Shown one piece after another: positions 42,165 to 51,137 of a DNA stretch of 64,000 nucleotides (its first letter is position 1; each line of letters starts with the position of its first letter). The notes beneath the pieces were generated by a model. It was not told the origin of the DNA and made no database searches. It saw nothing but the letters and a program-made list of their open reading frames with translations. The position numbers and the translations under genes are program-made. Source of the stretch: 9FT-COMBO-48-23 sp964400675 (GTDB lineage: Bacteria; Chloroflexota; Dehalococcoidia; GIF9; UBA5629); assembly GCA_964400675.1 (NCBI GenBank), contig CAYNVO010000010.1, forward strand, positions 32,241 to 96,240, read 5' to 3'.

Positions 42165-42656
42165 ATGGCTGTACGTAAAATTCGCGTTCTGCCAGACCCT
42201 GTACTTAGACAGAAAGCCAAAAAGGTGACTAAAATAGATAAGTCTATTCAGCGGCTTATCGATGATATGATAGAGACTATGAGGGCGGTTGCTGGGGTTG
42301 GTTTGGCGGCACCGCAGGTCGGAGTACTGCTCAGAGTAGCAGTGATAGAGATACCGGGTGATGAAGTTATTGTTCTAGTCAATCCTGAGATAATAAAAAA
42401 GGAAGGTGAGCGTATAATAGGGGAGGCTTGTTTGAGCATACCTGGGTATCAAGGGGAAATTAGGCGTTCAGTCTGGGTTAAAGTTAAAGCACAGGATAGA
42501 CAAGGACGGAAGACCCGTCTCAAAGGAGAGGATCTCCTCGCTCAAGCCTTAGAGCATGAAATAGACCATCTTAATGGGGTATTATATGCTGACCATTTGG
42601 ATGGGCAGGATAAGTTGCGGAAGTCGATACCTGAGTCGGGGCAGGAAGGGCTTTAG
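42165..42656 (+). CDS. def: Peptide deformylase
   Basis: The 163 residues hold the three deformylase motifs: GVGLAAPQVG, GEACLSIPG (the classical EGCLS with A for G) and ALEHEIDHLNGVLYADHL, whose two histidines with the cysteine bind the catalytic iron or zinc. It removes formyl groups from nascent proteins. It starts 11 bases after priA. A short basic and acidic tail (GQDKLRKSIPESGQEGL) ends the protein. Confidence 0.95.
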   Translation: MAVRKIRVLPDPVLRQKAKKVTKIDKSIQRLIDDMIETMRAVAGVGLAAPQVGVLLRVAVIEIPGDEVIVLVNPEIIKKEGERIIGEACLSIPGYQGEIRRSVWVKVKAQDRQGRKTRLKGEDLLAQALEHEIDHLNGVLYADHLDGQDKLRKSIPESGQEGL

Positions 42657-42672
42657 TTTTTAATTTTTTGGT

Positions 42673-43917
42673 CTATCCTTGCCATTCCATCTCGACAACA
42701 AATCTTCCGGCCAATCCTTCTAATTCCACATTATAGAAACCAGGCGTAGTTTTGGCGATTTTAAATGCTAATTTCCGATTCTCGCCTGGGCTGAGGTCTA
42801 TCTCTTCGGTGCTTTCGACAGCACCTCTTAATTTAAGCACTGCATTGTAAGCGCCGGGGAGCTCTCCATTGTTGGTTACCATGGCACTGATGACAATGCT
42901 TTCTCCTTGCTTGGCACGCTCTGGTGATATGACCAAATTGGTAACAGAGAAATTAGCTGGAACCAGTGGTATAACGATAAATACACCACTCAAGCCGTCC
43001 ACCTCCGCATAATATTCACCTCCAGCATCCTTAATTATCGTGAATGTAGTAGCTTGGCTTGCCCCAGGGGGCAACATTAAGTCGATTATGTTTTCCACCA
43101 TACCGTTGATTCGCAATACAACGCTATATGTACCTGCTTCCGAGCCATTGTTGGATGCTATGGCGCTGATGGTTACTGGTTCCCCGGATTTTATCTGGTT
43201 TGGCGTGATAGTCAAGTTGCTCATTGAGAATATAGGTCTTCTGGCATATTGCTGGTATGGAGCAGCCATTGTCCCCGGTGCTGGAAATTGTCCGGGGGCA
43301 GGAAATGCGCCTGGTGTTTGGAATTGGTCTGGCATTGTGGTTGGATATCCCATTTGTGGGCCTGCTGCCCCGGGGCCTGACATTACATTTGGAAATGGTG
43401 TCGCTGCTTGCGCAGATGGTTGTCCTTGTCTGCCTTTAGTTGCCGTTCCGGTCTGTTTCTTGCGGGACGGCATGACGGTAATTATTATGACCAGCAGTAT
43501 CAGTACGCCGATTATGGCGCCGATAATCCACCATACCCATGAAGGGAAGATAGACCAGAAGGATGCCCCTTTTACAGTTAAGAAGTCGCTTGCGTTACCC
43601 AGTTCTACAAGATAATCGCCGGGTGTGTCAGCAATTATTGCGAAGGTTACAGTGCCACTCTCACCTGCACCCAGGTCCTTATCCTGGCTGTCTTCGACTT
43701 CGCCGTTTAGCATCAGCTCCAGATGATATGTTTCCGCTGTGTCTTTGTTATTTGTTACAGTAGCAGTTATGGTAACAGTTTCTCCCACCGCGACAGAATT
43801 AGAGCTCATGCTCAGGTCTGTCACCTCGAAATTATCCTGTGCGCTAACTGAGACGGTAGCAGCCAAGGCAGTAACTAGTATTAGAGTTACTGGCAGCAGC
43901 CAAGTCAGTTTTCTCAT
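42673..43917 (-). CDS. CARDB-domain surface protein with membrane anchor
   Basis: This 414-residue protein has an N-terminal signal peptide (KLTWLLPVTLILVTALAATV), a CARDB/Ig-like domain about residues 30-115 (FEVTDLSMSSNSVAVGETVT), a membrane helix about 127-149 (WVWWIIGAIIGVLILLVIII), a basic stop-transfer, a Pro/Gly/Ala/Met-rich segment about 160-225, and two further CARDB domains about 230-320 and 322-412. The repeated beta-sandwich domains (NLTITPNQIKSGEPVTISA and NLVISPERAKQGESIVISA) suggest adhesion or scaffolding. If the central helix is a true anchor, the two C-terminal domains would lie on the opposite side from the first, which is unusual. Confidence 0.8.
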   Translation of the reverse strand: MRKLTWLLPVTLILVTALAATVSVSAQDNFEVTDLSMSSNSVAVGETVTITATVTNNKDTAETYHLELMLNGEVEDSQDKDLGAGESGTVTFAIIADTPGDYLVELGNASDFLTVKGASFWSIFPSWVWWIIGAIIGVLILLVIIITVMPSRKKQTGTATKGRQGQPSAQAATPFPNVMSGPGAAGPQMGYPTTMPDQFQTPGAFPAPGQFPAPGTMAAPYQQYARRPIFSMSNLTITPNQIKSGEPVTISAIASNNGSEAGTYSVVLRINGMVENIIDLMLPPGASQATTFTIIKDAGGEYYAEVDGLSGVFIVIPLVPANFSVTNLVISPERAKQGESIVISAMVTNNGELPGAYNAVLKLRGAVESTEEIDLSPGENRKLAFKIAKTTPGFYNVELEGLAGRFVVEMEWQG

Positions 43918-44023
43918 ACCTGCCTCCTAAATTCCTTCATGGTTAGGATGCCTAATACTGTACGCCAAAACGGGAGATAAATCAATAGGCGAAGCAGAGA
44001 AAATCGCTTTTGAGGTTATAAGG

Positions 44024-44761
44024 CTAGTTGTTGTTTAAAGGTAAAGTAAAAGCAAAGGTATTGCCATTGTTCTCTTCATTTTCTACCCATATTCTACCGC
44101 CGTGTAGCTCTACCAAATATTTACACAGAGCCGGACCTAATCTTATCCCATGAATCTGTGTGTCTTTATCACCTGTGAGACAGCAATAAGGCTGGAAGAT
44201 TTCACGTTGCTCTAAACTTGGTATACACCGGCCGCTATCCCGGACCTTAATGACTATGTATCCGGCTTGTTTATCCGTAGATATGGATATGTTGCCGCCT
44301 GCTGGAGTAGACTTGCTGGCGTTGGACAGGAGATTGTGCAGTACCTGCTCTATTCTCAGCGAGTCGGCGATGATTTTTTTGGTGTTTGGTGTCAGACTTA
44401 GAGTTAAGGATTGTCCCCGGTTGCTAATAGTCGGCGATAGCTGGTCAATGACTCTGTGAACAATATCATCGATATCCGTTAGTTCTAGTTCTAAATGGAA
44501 GCCGTCAACTTGCAATTTAACCAGTGCTAAGAGCTCTGATGTTCTAGCCTCAAGATAATGATGTGAAGCCATTATGTTGCCGATTAGTTTGGTTTCAAAA
44601 TCGTTGTGAGAGTTAGCTAACTTTTTAGCTAAGAGACTGACCGATGTGTTAATAGAGTTTAATTGGCTCTTAAATTCATAAGTCAGAAAGGCAATGAGTT
44701 CTAACGTTTGCTTGGCGCTATTTGGTAATTGTTCTCTCTGTATAGTAGTCTGATTTTTCAT
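44024..44761 (-). CDS. Histidine-kinase-like protein lacking the phosphoacceptor histidine
   Basis: This 245-residue protein has an HisKA-like helical region about residues 20-100 and a HATPase_c domain about 125-243. In the H box the canonical SHELRTPL reads TYEFKSQL, so the phosphorylated His is Tyr. The N box (LLSNASKSTPAGG) is good, but the G1 box reads DSGRCIP and the G2 box GIRLGPAL, where glycines are missing. It lacks a sensor or membrane domain, and no response regulator is adjacent. It may be a non-autophosphorylating pseudokinase, an ATP-binding scaffold or a phosphatase. Confidence 0.75.
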   Translation of the reverse strand: MKNQTTIQREQLPNSAKQTLELIAFLTYEFKSQLNSINTSVSLLAKKLANSHNDFETKLIGNIMASHHYLEARTSELLALVKLQVDGFHLELELTDIDDIVHRVIDQLSPTISNRGQSLTLSLTPNTKKIIADSLRIEQVLHNLLSNASKSTPAGGNISISTDKQAGYIVIKVRDSGRCIPSLEQREIFQPYCCLTGDKDTQIHGIRLGPALCKYLVELHGGRIWVENEENNGNTFAFTLPLNNN

Positions 44762-44943
44762 ATGTCTTGCTAAACATTAACAGGTGGTGTTTTGGGTTGT
44801 CAATACTTCTGACAAATGGTTTTGTATCTAGTTTAGCGCTGTTGGGACTAAAATCCCACCCAGAGTGGGACCATCTGGACAGAGCTGCTCAGGACTAAAT
44901 TCTCATTATTTTTACGGGGGGGGCTTTGGTGGTTTTCTGTAAG

Positions 44944-47373
44944 CTATTTGTCATGTTTTACCCAAAGCCTATCGCCATCGGTTATGAACTCGATAGTTCC
45001 GTGAGTTGATGTCAGGTAGACTCTGTCACTCCCAAGCTGCTCGGTTAGTCTGTTCATTATTTGGCTTTGCGGTAGGCCAAATCTATTGTTGATACCTACC
45101 GAGATAGCCGCTACTTCGGGATTAGCTACAGCCAGGAATTGTGGAGATGTTGAGGTCAGGCTGCCGTGGTGGGCAACTTTCAATACCGTGGTCTTCAGAT
45201 TGGCGCGTTGAGCAATCAAATACCACTCAGCCTCGTGGCCAATATCAGCGGTGAACAAGAAGCTCACCTTGTTCCATATCAGGCGCAGTACCAAACCATT
45301 GTTATCGATGTCATCAGAAGTATCCTGGAGCAAAACGGATGGAGGATGTACCACTTCCAACTTTATTCCGTTTCCGAGGTCGATCTCTTGTCCTGCATGA
45401 CCTATTTCGTGCCTGATTTCATTGCCGTTAACCAAGTTGAGCCAGTGCTGATAAGTGAATGAGTCATAGGGTATCCCTGTGTCTATGACCTGTGGCACTT
45501 TATACTTCTGGAGTATTTCTATAAGTCCGGTGACGTGGTCGGCCTGGGGCTGGGTTAGAATTACCAAATCTATAGCCTTGTCCCAGAAGGGTAATTTCTT
45601 GCCTAGTTGTAGGCTTACTGCTTGCGAATTTGGTCCGCCATCGATGAGTATATCCTGGCGGCTTGGAGTTTGAATGAGGATGGCATCTCCTTGTCCTACA
45701 TCAAGTATGCTTACATGTAGCTTGTCATCGGGCATATTAAGAAAGGAGACCCAAACCAGGATAGTGGCAATTAGAAGTGGGAAGATGACCCATTTTTTGG
45801 GAACTTTTAGGGCAAAGTTGGAGGTTCTGCTTATCGAGGGGCTTATTTTTGAAGTTGTCAGATGGAAAAAGTCAGCTAATTGTTTTCGGTAATTGATGGC
45901 TGTCATTATCGTAGCCAGTAGGGCATAGTAAAGCCATATTTGCCAGATGTGCACACCCTCGACCTTGACTGATGAGAATGGTATGGCGTCGAAAATTTGT
46001 ATAACGAGTATGAAATAGCTGAGGAAGAGCCAGGCTATCCAGCCTATAATCTGTGCTAGGAAGGGTGCAAAAAGCCCCAGACCGGCGACTATAGCAGAAG
46101 TGATGATGATGCCAGGCAATGCCAGCAAAGCGAAGAAAGTAGCCGGCAGTCCAACGAAGGAGACGATATCGAAATAGTAGGCGATTAATGGCCAGGTGGC
46201 TAAGATGGCGGCCATAGTGACTGCGAAGCTGTCAGCAGCAAAATTGCACAAAGATGCTGCGGTTCCATCCTTACCCACGGTAGCTATTAATCCTTTTCTG
46301 CCCCACGCCTGTAGATACGGGTAGATGAAAATGAGTCCCGACATGGCCAGGAAGCTCAGCTGGAAGCTTGCATCCCATAGAATTTGAGGCTCGATTCCTA
46401 CCATTACTGCTGCGGCAAAGGCAAGTGCTGTTGATGCACTGCGTTGTCTTCCCAGATATTCGGCTAGCAAGAACATGCTCCCCATGACAGCACCGCGGAC
46501 TACAGGAGGGCGCATACCGGTGATCAGAGCATATAGCCAGATAGCCAGAAAAGCCAGCCATATGTAGACGGAGTAGCGCCTGCCTAGAAGCCAGATTGCA
46601 GCACTGAGGAATATCCCTATGATGATGCTGAGATGGATACCGGATATGGCTAGCAGATGGGCAGTTCCAGTTCTCGAGAGAGCTTCTTGTAGAGAAGTGG
46701 GAATATTGCCTCGTAGTCCCAGTAAAATACCTTGAGCTAATGAGGCTTGTGGTTCGTGTAAGGCAAGGGACAGACTCTGAGAGAGGCGATTCCTCAGCGT
46801 GTAAATCCAGGCTAAAGGCTTAAAACCTTGGCCGGTGTCGACAGTTTCTATTTTTGGGAAATTGATAATAGAATAGATTCCCTGTCGTGCCAGGTAACCT
46901 TTGTAATCGAAATCGTCGAATTGCGGTGGAGTTTCCAGCCTGCCGGTTATTTTCAGTATATCCCCGTAATGATATTCGTAATATTTGGGCACACGCACCA
47001 GCGCTTTCCCTGATATTTCCCTTCTTGTATCATCTGTTTGTATTTCACCGGCTGATAGCTGTAGGGTGGAAGTTGCGTTTCTGCTCTCAGGTTCAGTGCA
47101 CACCATTCCCTCAATTTTGACCGTTCCTTTGTCGTTGTAGAATTGGATGTGTTGCTCATTGATTACGGGCAGGCTTGATTGGAGGCGAATGCACCCCCCA
47201 AGCAGAGCAAAAAGGCAGAATCCAGCTAAAAGTAGCTGCCTTTTATACTGTGATAGAAAAGGGATGAGGCAAAGAGGAATAAGCCCAATAAAAACAATGC
47301 CCCAGGGCAGGGCAATTTTCGAGCCCAAATAAATGCCTGTCAACCATGCGGTGCTGAGGCAAATAAGTGCCAC
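44944..47373 (-). CDS. comEC: DNA uptake channel protein ComEC/Rec2
   Basis: In this 809-residue protein GTG at 47373 directly follows the comEA stop. The N-terminal part has membrane helices and an OB-like DUF4131 region (about residues 50-170); the competence core runs about 200-490 (HLLAISGIHLSIIIGIFLSA, GMRPPVVRGAVMGSMFLLAE) with about nine helices; a C-terminal metallo-beta-lactamase-like domain runs about 525-800 (VSILDVGQGDAILIQTPSRQ, DGGPN, QPQADHVTGLIE, LKVAHHGSLTS). It transports single-stranded DNA into the cytoplasm. Together with comEA this suggests natural transformation, which would suit the mobile DNA in the window. Confidence 0.93.
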   Translation of the reverse strand: MALICLSTAWLTGIYLGSKIALPWGIVFIGLIPLCLIPFLSQYKRQLLLAGFCLFALLGGCIRLQSSLPVINEQHIQFYNDKGTVKIEGMVCTEPESRNATSTLQLSAGEIQTDDTRREISGKALVRVPKYYEYHYGDILKITGRLETPPQFDDFDYKGYLARQGIYSIINFPKIETVDTGQGFKPLAWIYTLRNRLSQSLSLALHEPQASLAQGILLGLRGNIPTSLQEALSRTGTAHLLAISGIHLSIIIGIFLSAAIWLLGRRYSVYIWLAFLAIWLYALITGMRPPVVRGAVMGSMFLLAEYLGRQRSASTALAFAAAVMVGIEPQILWDASFQLSFLAMSGLIFIYPYLQAWGRKGLIATVGKDGTAASLCNFAADSFAVTMAAILATWPLIAYYFDIVSFVGLPATFFALLALPGIIITSAIVAGLGLFAPFLAQIIGWIAWLFLSYFILVIQIFDAIPFSSVKVEGVHIWQIWLYYALLATIMTAINYRKQLADFFHLTTSKISPSISRTSNFALKVPKKWVIFPLLIATILVWVSFLNMPDDKLHVSILDVGQGDAILIQTPSRQDILIDGGPNSQAVSLQLGKKLPFWDKAIDLVILTQPQADHVTGLIEILQKYKVPQVIDTGIPYDSFTYQHWLNLVNGNEIRHEIGHAGQEIDLGNGIKLEVVHPPSVLLQDTSDDIDNNGLVLRLIWNKVSFLFTADIGHEAEWYLIAQRANLKTTVLKVAHHGSLTSTSPQFLAVANPEVAAISVGINNRFGLPQSQIMNRLTEQLGSDRVYLTSTHGTIEFITDGDRLWVKHDK

Positions 47374-47889
47374 TTAGTTTTCGTCCTCTAGAGTTATTAA
47401 GCCTCTTATCCTGTCTAAGGTGGATTGACCAATGCCCTCGACATTTAGTAAGTCCTCTAGTCTGCGGAACTGACCATTTTGGGTGCGGTAGTCGACAATC
47501 GCTTGAGCTCTGTCCGGCCCGATTCCTGGTAGTGCATCCAGCAGCCAGGCATCAGCCCAGTTCAAGTTTATCTTTTGTGGTTGAGAGATTTCGTTGGTCA
47601 TAGGGACGTATATCTTTATTTTACCTGTGTCTGCGTCTGGTATAAGCCCGGCTGTCAGGATAAGAGTTTCTATGGTGTCCTCTTCACTTAACGGATAGAA
47701 ACCTGGATTAGCCACGGCTCCGTCAATGTAAACCTCGCCGTTGTATTGAATCGGTGCAGTCTGAGAGAGACAGATTTCGACAGGCTTATGGCTGCTTTGC
47801 CTGATTGCCAGCAATGTTACACCAGTGATGAGACTGAGGAGCAGGAAGACGATAATCAACAACCAAAATTTGTCCAGATGATTTGACAT
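47374..47889 (-). CDS. comEA: Competence protein ComEA, helix-hairpin-helix DNA receptor
   Basis: The 171-residue protein has an N-terminal membrane helix (residues about 8-27, WLLIIVFLLLSLITGVTLLA), an SLBB-like domain about 45-105 (YNGEVYIDGAVANPGFYPLS), and two helix-hairpin-helix motifs about 115-165 (NWADAWLLDALPGIGPDRAQ and LLNVEGIGQSTLDRI). It binds incoming DNA outside the membrane and passes it to ComEC, encoded immediately downstream. Confidence 0.93.
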   Translation of the reverse strand: MSNHLDKFWLLIIVFLLLSLITGVTLLAIRQSSHKPVEICLSQTAPIQYNGEVYIDGAVANPGFYPLSEEDTIETLILTAGLIPDADTGKIKIYVPMTNEISQPQKINLNWADAWLLDALPGIGPDRAQAIVDYRTQNGQFRRLEDLLNVEGIGQSTLDRIRGLITLEDEN

Positions 47890-47944
47890 AACAAACTCCT
47901 TGTCCTTACCTTATTATTATAATAGTGGTAAAATTCTAGCATAT

Positions 47945-48400
47945 ATGGCGGAAACTAGAACTATAACTGTCAATCGCAAAGCGTATCACGATTACCATAT
48001 TCTGGAAAGCCTGGAAGCTGGCATTGTCCTGATGGGCACTGAGATAAAGTCAATTAGGTCAGGCCGGGTGAACATTCGTGATGCCTATGCCAAGCCTGAA
48101 GCTGGTGAGTTGTGGCTGGTTAATGCACATATAGCCTCCTATCAAGCGGCTAGCCACTTTAACCATGAGCCGAATCGACCGCGTAAGCTTTTGCTGCACC
48201 GTCGTCAGATTGACGAACTGGCAGGCATGGTGGCTCAGAAAGGTTTGACTTTAGTGCCTTTGAAGTTATATATTAAAAGAGGAGTTGCTAAGTTAGAGTT
48301 GGGTGTAGCTCGGGGCAAGAGGCTTCATGATAAACGTGAAGCAATGGCCCGTCGGGAGACGGAGAGAGAAATAGGGCGGGCGTTAAGGAAGAGGGGTTGA
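47945..48400 (+). CDS. smpB: SsrA-binding protein SmpB
   Basis: In this 151-residue protein the ATG at 47945 gives the usual N-terminus (TRTITVNRKAYHDYHILESL), better than an upstream in-frame start. The OB-fold motifs GTEIKSIRSGRVNIRDAYA and HEPNRPRKLLLHRRQI are intact, and the basic C-terminal tail (GKRLHDKREAMARRETEREI) that enters the mRNA channel is present. It delivers tmRNA to stalled ribosomes; the ssrA gene begins 22 bases after its stop. Confidence 0.96.
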   Translation: MAETRTITVNRKAYHDYHILESLEAGIVLMGTEIKSIRSGRVNIRDAYAKPEAGELWLVNAHIASYQAASHFNHEPNRPRKLLLHRRQIDELAGMVAQKGLTLVPLKLYIKRGVAKLELGVARGKRLHDKREAMARRETEREIGRALRKRG

Positions 48401-48422
48401 AGCACATTAAAAACTTAGTTTT

Positions 48423-48769
48423 GGGGGCGTGAGGCTTCGACAGCGGAAGGCCTACAGGATAGCAGGTCGAGGTGCCATCACCTCGTAAAACAGGTGGCAA
48501 AATACAACTGCCGAAGCAGTTCCAATTGCAGCCTAATTAAGGTTGCACATCCAACCTGACCTCACCTCGATGGGTCGGGATTGGGTGACGAAAAGTCGGG
48601 GTGCTCCAACCTTGACGTCGATGGAGGTTGGCTAAGAAATATCGACTGGCTTAGCTATTACTCGGTCAGCTGAGGTTAGCCAGGTGAGATAAAAGAGCTG
48701 ACTAAGCCTGTAGTAGGTTCTGGCAACCTTCTTCTGGACGGGGAGTTCAACCCTCCCCCGCCTCCACCA
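48423..48769 (+). ncRNA. ssrA: Transfer-messenger RNA (tmRNA)
   Basis: The 5' end GGGGGCGTGAGGCTTCGACA pairs with the 3' end, which contains GGAGTTCAACCCTCC and CGCCTCCACCA. The reading frame that fits a proteolysis tag ends AEAVPIAA before TAA at about 48533. Several pseudoknot-type inverted repeats lie between. It rescues stalled ribosomes with SmpB, encoded just upstream. The tag end PIAA differs from the common LAA. No integrated element is seen at this classical att site. Confidence 0.95.
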
Positions 48770-48780
48770 AGAAGAAAATC

Positions 48781-48816
48781 GAGCCCTTGCTTTTAGGCAG
48801 GGCTCGTTCCTTTTTT
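48781..48816 (+). terminator. Terminator after tmRNA
   Basis: GAGCCCTTGC pairs with GCAGGGCTC (one bulged base), followed by GTTCCTTTTTT. It lies 11 bases after the tmRNA 3' end. Confidence 0.85.
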
Positions 48817-49112
48817 ATAGCGGGCTAAAAACAGATTTGCCTGAGGTGCATGCTATTATCCTGTTTAGTCTAAGTGTAACTGATGTTTTTATCAGGTCCA
48901 GCTTTGAGCTAGGTATTGCTACATTATTATATATATTATATAGTTGCTCAGTTGTATTGTTTACTCCACTTAATTATTATCCCAGATTCTCCTCTTTGCT
49001 TTGCGGCGGCAACTTTTGAGATAATGATAAAGTTTAAAAACTTGTAGCAGCACGTGTTTGAGAATAAAATTGTTGGGGAAATCCGGACTAATTTCGAAGA
49101 AGAAAGACTGAT
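48817..49112. other. AT-rich leader before the ferredoxin oxidoreductase operon
   Basis: About 300 bases with no supported gene; a 60-codon ORF here lacks a ribosome-binding site. The promoter of the following operon should lie in it, but no convincing hexamer pair was found. GAAGAAAGA precedes the ATG at 49113. Confidence 0.4.
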
Positions 49113-49322
49113 ATGAAAGGGACTATTGAAATTTCCTGTGAGCTTTGCAAGGGGTGCGCACTATGTATTTTCTTCTGCCCCAAGGGTCTAATTTCTAGCT
49201 CTGATAAGTTGAACGCGAGTGGCTATCTGCCGGCTGTCTTCAATGAGAATGGCGAATGCACAGGGTGTGCTATATGTGCCCTGGTTTGTCCCGAAGTGGC
49301 AATAGAGGTGTATCGTGGCTAA
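49113..49322 (+). CDS. korD: 2-oxoacid:ferredoxin oxidoreductase, ferredoxin (delta) subunit
   Basis: The 69 residues hold two 4Fe-4S motifs: CELCKGCALCIFFCP and CTGCAICALVCPEVAIEVY. It carries electrons from the thiamine-diphosphate centre to ferredoxin. It overlaps the alpha-subunit gene by eight bases, and the order delta-alpha-beta-gamma matches 2-oxoglutarate or branched-chain 2-oxoacid oxidoreductases. The substrate cannot be decided from sequence alone. Confidence 0.88.
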   Translation: MKGTIEISCELCKGCALCIFFCPKGLISSSDKLNASGYLPAVFNENGECTGCAICALVCPEVAIEVYRG

Positions 49323-50385
49323 AGTTCTTATGACCGGGAATGCCGCCATAGGGGAGGCAGCCATCAGAGCGGGATGCCAGGGCTACTTTGGATATCCCAT
49401 AACTCCTCAGAACGAGCTGACCGAGTATATGGCTGCCAATCTGAGCCGAAGGAAGGGTTGTGCTTTTATTCAGGCAGAGAGTGAGATAGCTGCCATAAAC
49501 ATGGTTTATGGAGCCAGCCTGGTTGGTGTCAGGGCAATGACCTCTTCTTCCAGCCCCGGCATTAGCCTGAAGCAGGAGGGGATCTCTTATCTAGCAGCCT
49601 GCCAGCTTCCAGCAGTTATAGTCAATATGTCCAGAGGCGGGCCAGGATTGGGTAGCATAGTGGCAGCGCAATCAGATTACTTTCAGGCCACCCGAGGTGG
49701 TGGTCATGGAGATTACAGAACCATAGTTTTAGCGCCTGCGTCAGTGCAGGAGCTAGCGGATCTCACACACAAAGCGTTTGACCTTGCTGACAAATATAAA
49801 ATCCCGGTAATCATCCTCGGTGACGGCATTCTGGGACAAATGATGGAGCCGGTAGAATTCAATCATGAAGCTCCAGAGGAATTGCCTGTCAGGAATGATG
49901 CATTAAGAGGCGCAAAGGGAAGGCCAAGCAGATTTATTAAGACCTTTACTTCTGATCCGGCTGAGCTGGAAGAGATAAACTGGAGCCTATTCAGAAGGTA
50001 CGAATTAATCAAGAGCGATGAGACCGCTTGCGAAACTTTTTTGGTTGATGATGCTGATTTAATAGTGGTTGCTTTTGGTATAGCAGCTCGCATTGCCAAA
50101 GGAGCCATCAAGACGGTAAGGGCGGATGGTTTAAAGGTTGGATTGTTGAGGCCGATTACTCTTTGGCCGTTTCCTGATGAAGCAGTGAAAGAATCGGCGA
50201 AGGTAGTGAAGCAATTCTTAGTCTTTGAAATGAATATGGGTCAGATGATAGAGGATGTGCAGCTTGCTTTAGAAGGCAGGGGAGAAGTATCCTTCTATGG
50301 GAGACCGGGTGGAGTAATCCCCACGCCAAGCGAGGTGGCTCGAGTAATCTCGCGTCTTTATTATCAGAAGGGTCTGAATAAGTGA
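49315..50385 (+). CDS. korA: 2-oxoacid:ferredoxin oxidoreductase, alpha subunit
   Basis: The 356 residues begin MTGNAAIGEAAIRAGCQGYFGYPITPQNE in the typical alpha-subunit form, with AESEIAAINMVYGASLVGVR, TSSSSPGISLKQEGISYLA, and later FEMNMGQMIEDVQLAL, near the end. The complex oxidatively decarboxylates 2-oxoglutarate (or related acids) to the acyl-CoA, or runs in reverse to fix CO2. It overlaps beta by four bases. Confidence 0.93.
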   Translation: MAKVLMTGNAAIGEAAIRAGCQGYFGYPITPQNELTEYMAANLSRRKGCAFIQAESEIAAINMVYGASLVGVRAMTSSSSPGISLKQEGISYLAACQLPAVIVNMSRGGPGLGSIVAAQSDYFQATRGGGHGDYRTIVLAPASVQELADLTHKAFDLADKYKIPVIILGDGILGQMMEPVEFNHEAPEELPVRNDALRGAKGRPSRFIKTFTSDPAELEEINWSLFRRYELIKSDETACETFLVDDADLIVVAFGIAARIAKGAIKTVRADGLKVGLLRPITLWPFPDEAVKESAKVVKQFLVFEMNMGQMIEDVQLALEGRGEVSFYGRPGGVIPTPSEVARVISRLYYQKGLNK

Positions 50386-51137
50386 ACAAAGTATTTACCA
50401 GGCCTAAATCTTTGAAGAGGAACGTATTCCACTATTGCCCGGGATGCGGGCACTCGATTGCCCATAGGCTTATCTGCGAGGTCATCGATGAAATGGACCT
50501 TCAAGATAAAGCCATTGGTGTCCCGCCCCCGGGTTGCTCTGTTTTTGCTTATTACTATTTCGATGTTGATATGGTGGAATCGGCACATGGCAGAGGTGCT
50601 GCTGTGGCTACCGGCATCAAGCGTGCTTTCCCGGAGGCTGTAGTCTTTACTTATCAGGGCGATGGGGACCTTGCTGGCATCGGTACTGCTGAGACTATAC
50701 ACGCTGCCAACAGAGGGGAAAATATAACCTCCATTTTTATCAACAACGCCGTCTATGGAATGACTGGTGGACAGATGGCGCCGACTACTCTGATTGGGCA
50801 AACAACAACTACCACACCTTATGGAAGAGATGCTATTTTAGAAGGACATCCTATAAAAATGAGCGAGATTTTAGCTCTGGTTGAAGGTGCAGCATACATT
50901 GAGCGGGTGGCGGTGAACTCTCCAGCCAATATCAGGAAAGCGAAAAAAGCTATCCAGAAGGCATTCCAGGTGCAACTCGATAAACGAGGTTTTGCCATGG
51001 TGGAAATTCTTTCCCCCTGCCCAACTAACTGGAAAATGAGTCCTCTGGAAGCATGGCAATGGGTGGACAAGGAGATGACAAAGGTGTTTCCGTTAGGAGT
51101 AATCAAGGACGTAACGGGTGGGAAGGATGCTGATTAG
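50382..51137 (+). CDS. korB: 2-oxoacid:ferredoxin oxidoreductase, beta subunit (TPP-binding)
   Basis: The 251 residues have YCPGCGHSIAHRLICEVIDE, PPPGCSVFAYYYF, and the thiamine-diphosphate motif YQGDGDLAGIGTAETIHAAN with FINNAVYGMTGGQ. The cysteines at the start are likely part of the cluster region of this subunit type. It forms the catalytic core with the alpha subunit. Its 3' end overlaps the gamma gene or ends just beyond its start. Confidence 0.94.
   Translation: MNKVFTRPKSLKRNVFHYCPGCGHSIAHRLICEVIDEMDLQDKAIGVPPPGCSVFAYYYFDVDMVESAHGRGAAVATGIKRAFPEAVVFTYQGDGDLAGIGTAETIHAANRGENITSIFINNAVYGMTGGQMAPTTLIGQTTTTTPYGRDAILEGHPIKMSEILALVEGAAYIERVAVNSPANIRKAKKAIQKAFQVQLDKRGFAMVEILSPCPTNWKMSPLEAWQWVDKEMTKVFPLGVIKDVTGGKDAD

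Noticed and set aside
48423..48769. Integrated element at the tmRNA gene
   Set aside because: tmRNA is a common integration site in Dehalococcoides, but neither a duplicate 3' end nor an integrase is found near it here.
48837..49019. 60-codon ORF after tmRNA
   Set aside because: No ribosome-binding site, hydrophobic AT-driven composition, lies in a leader region.
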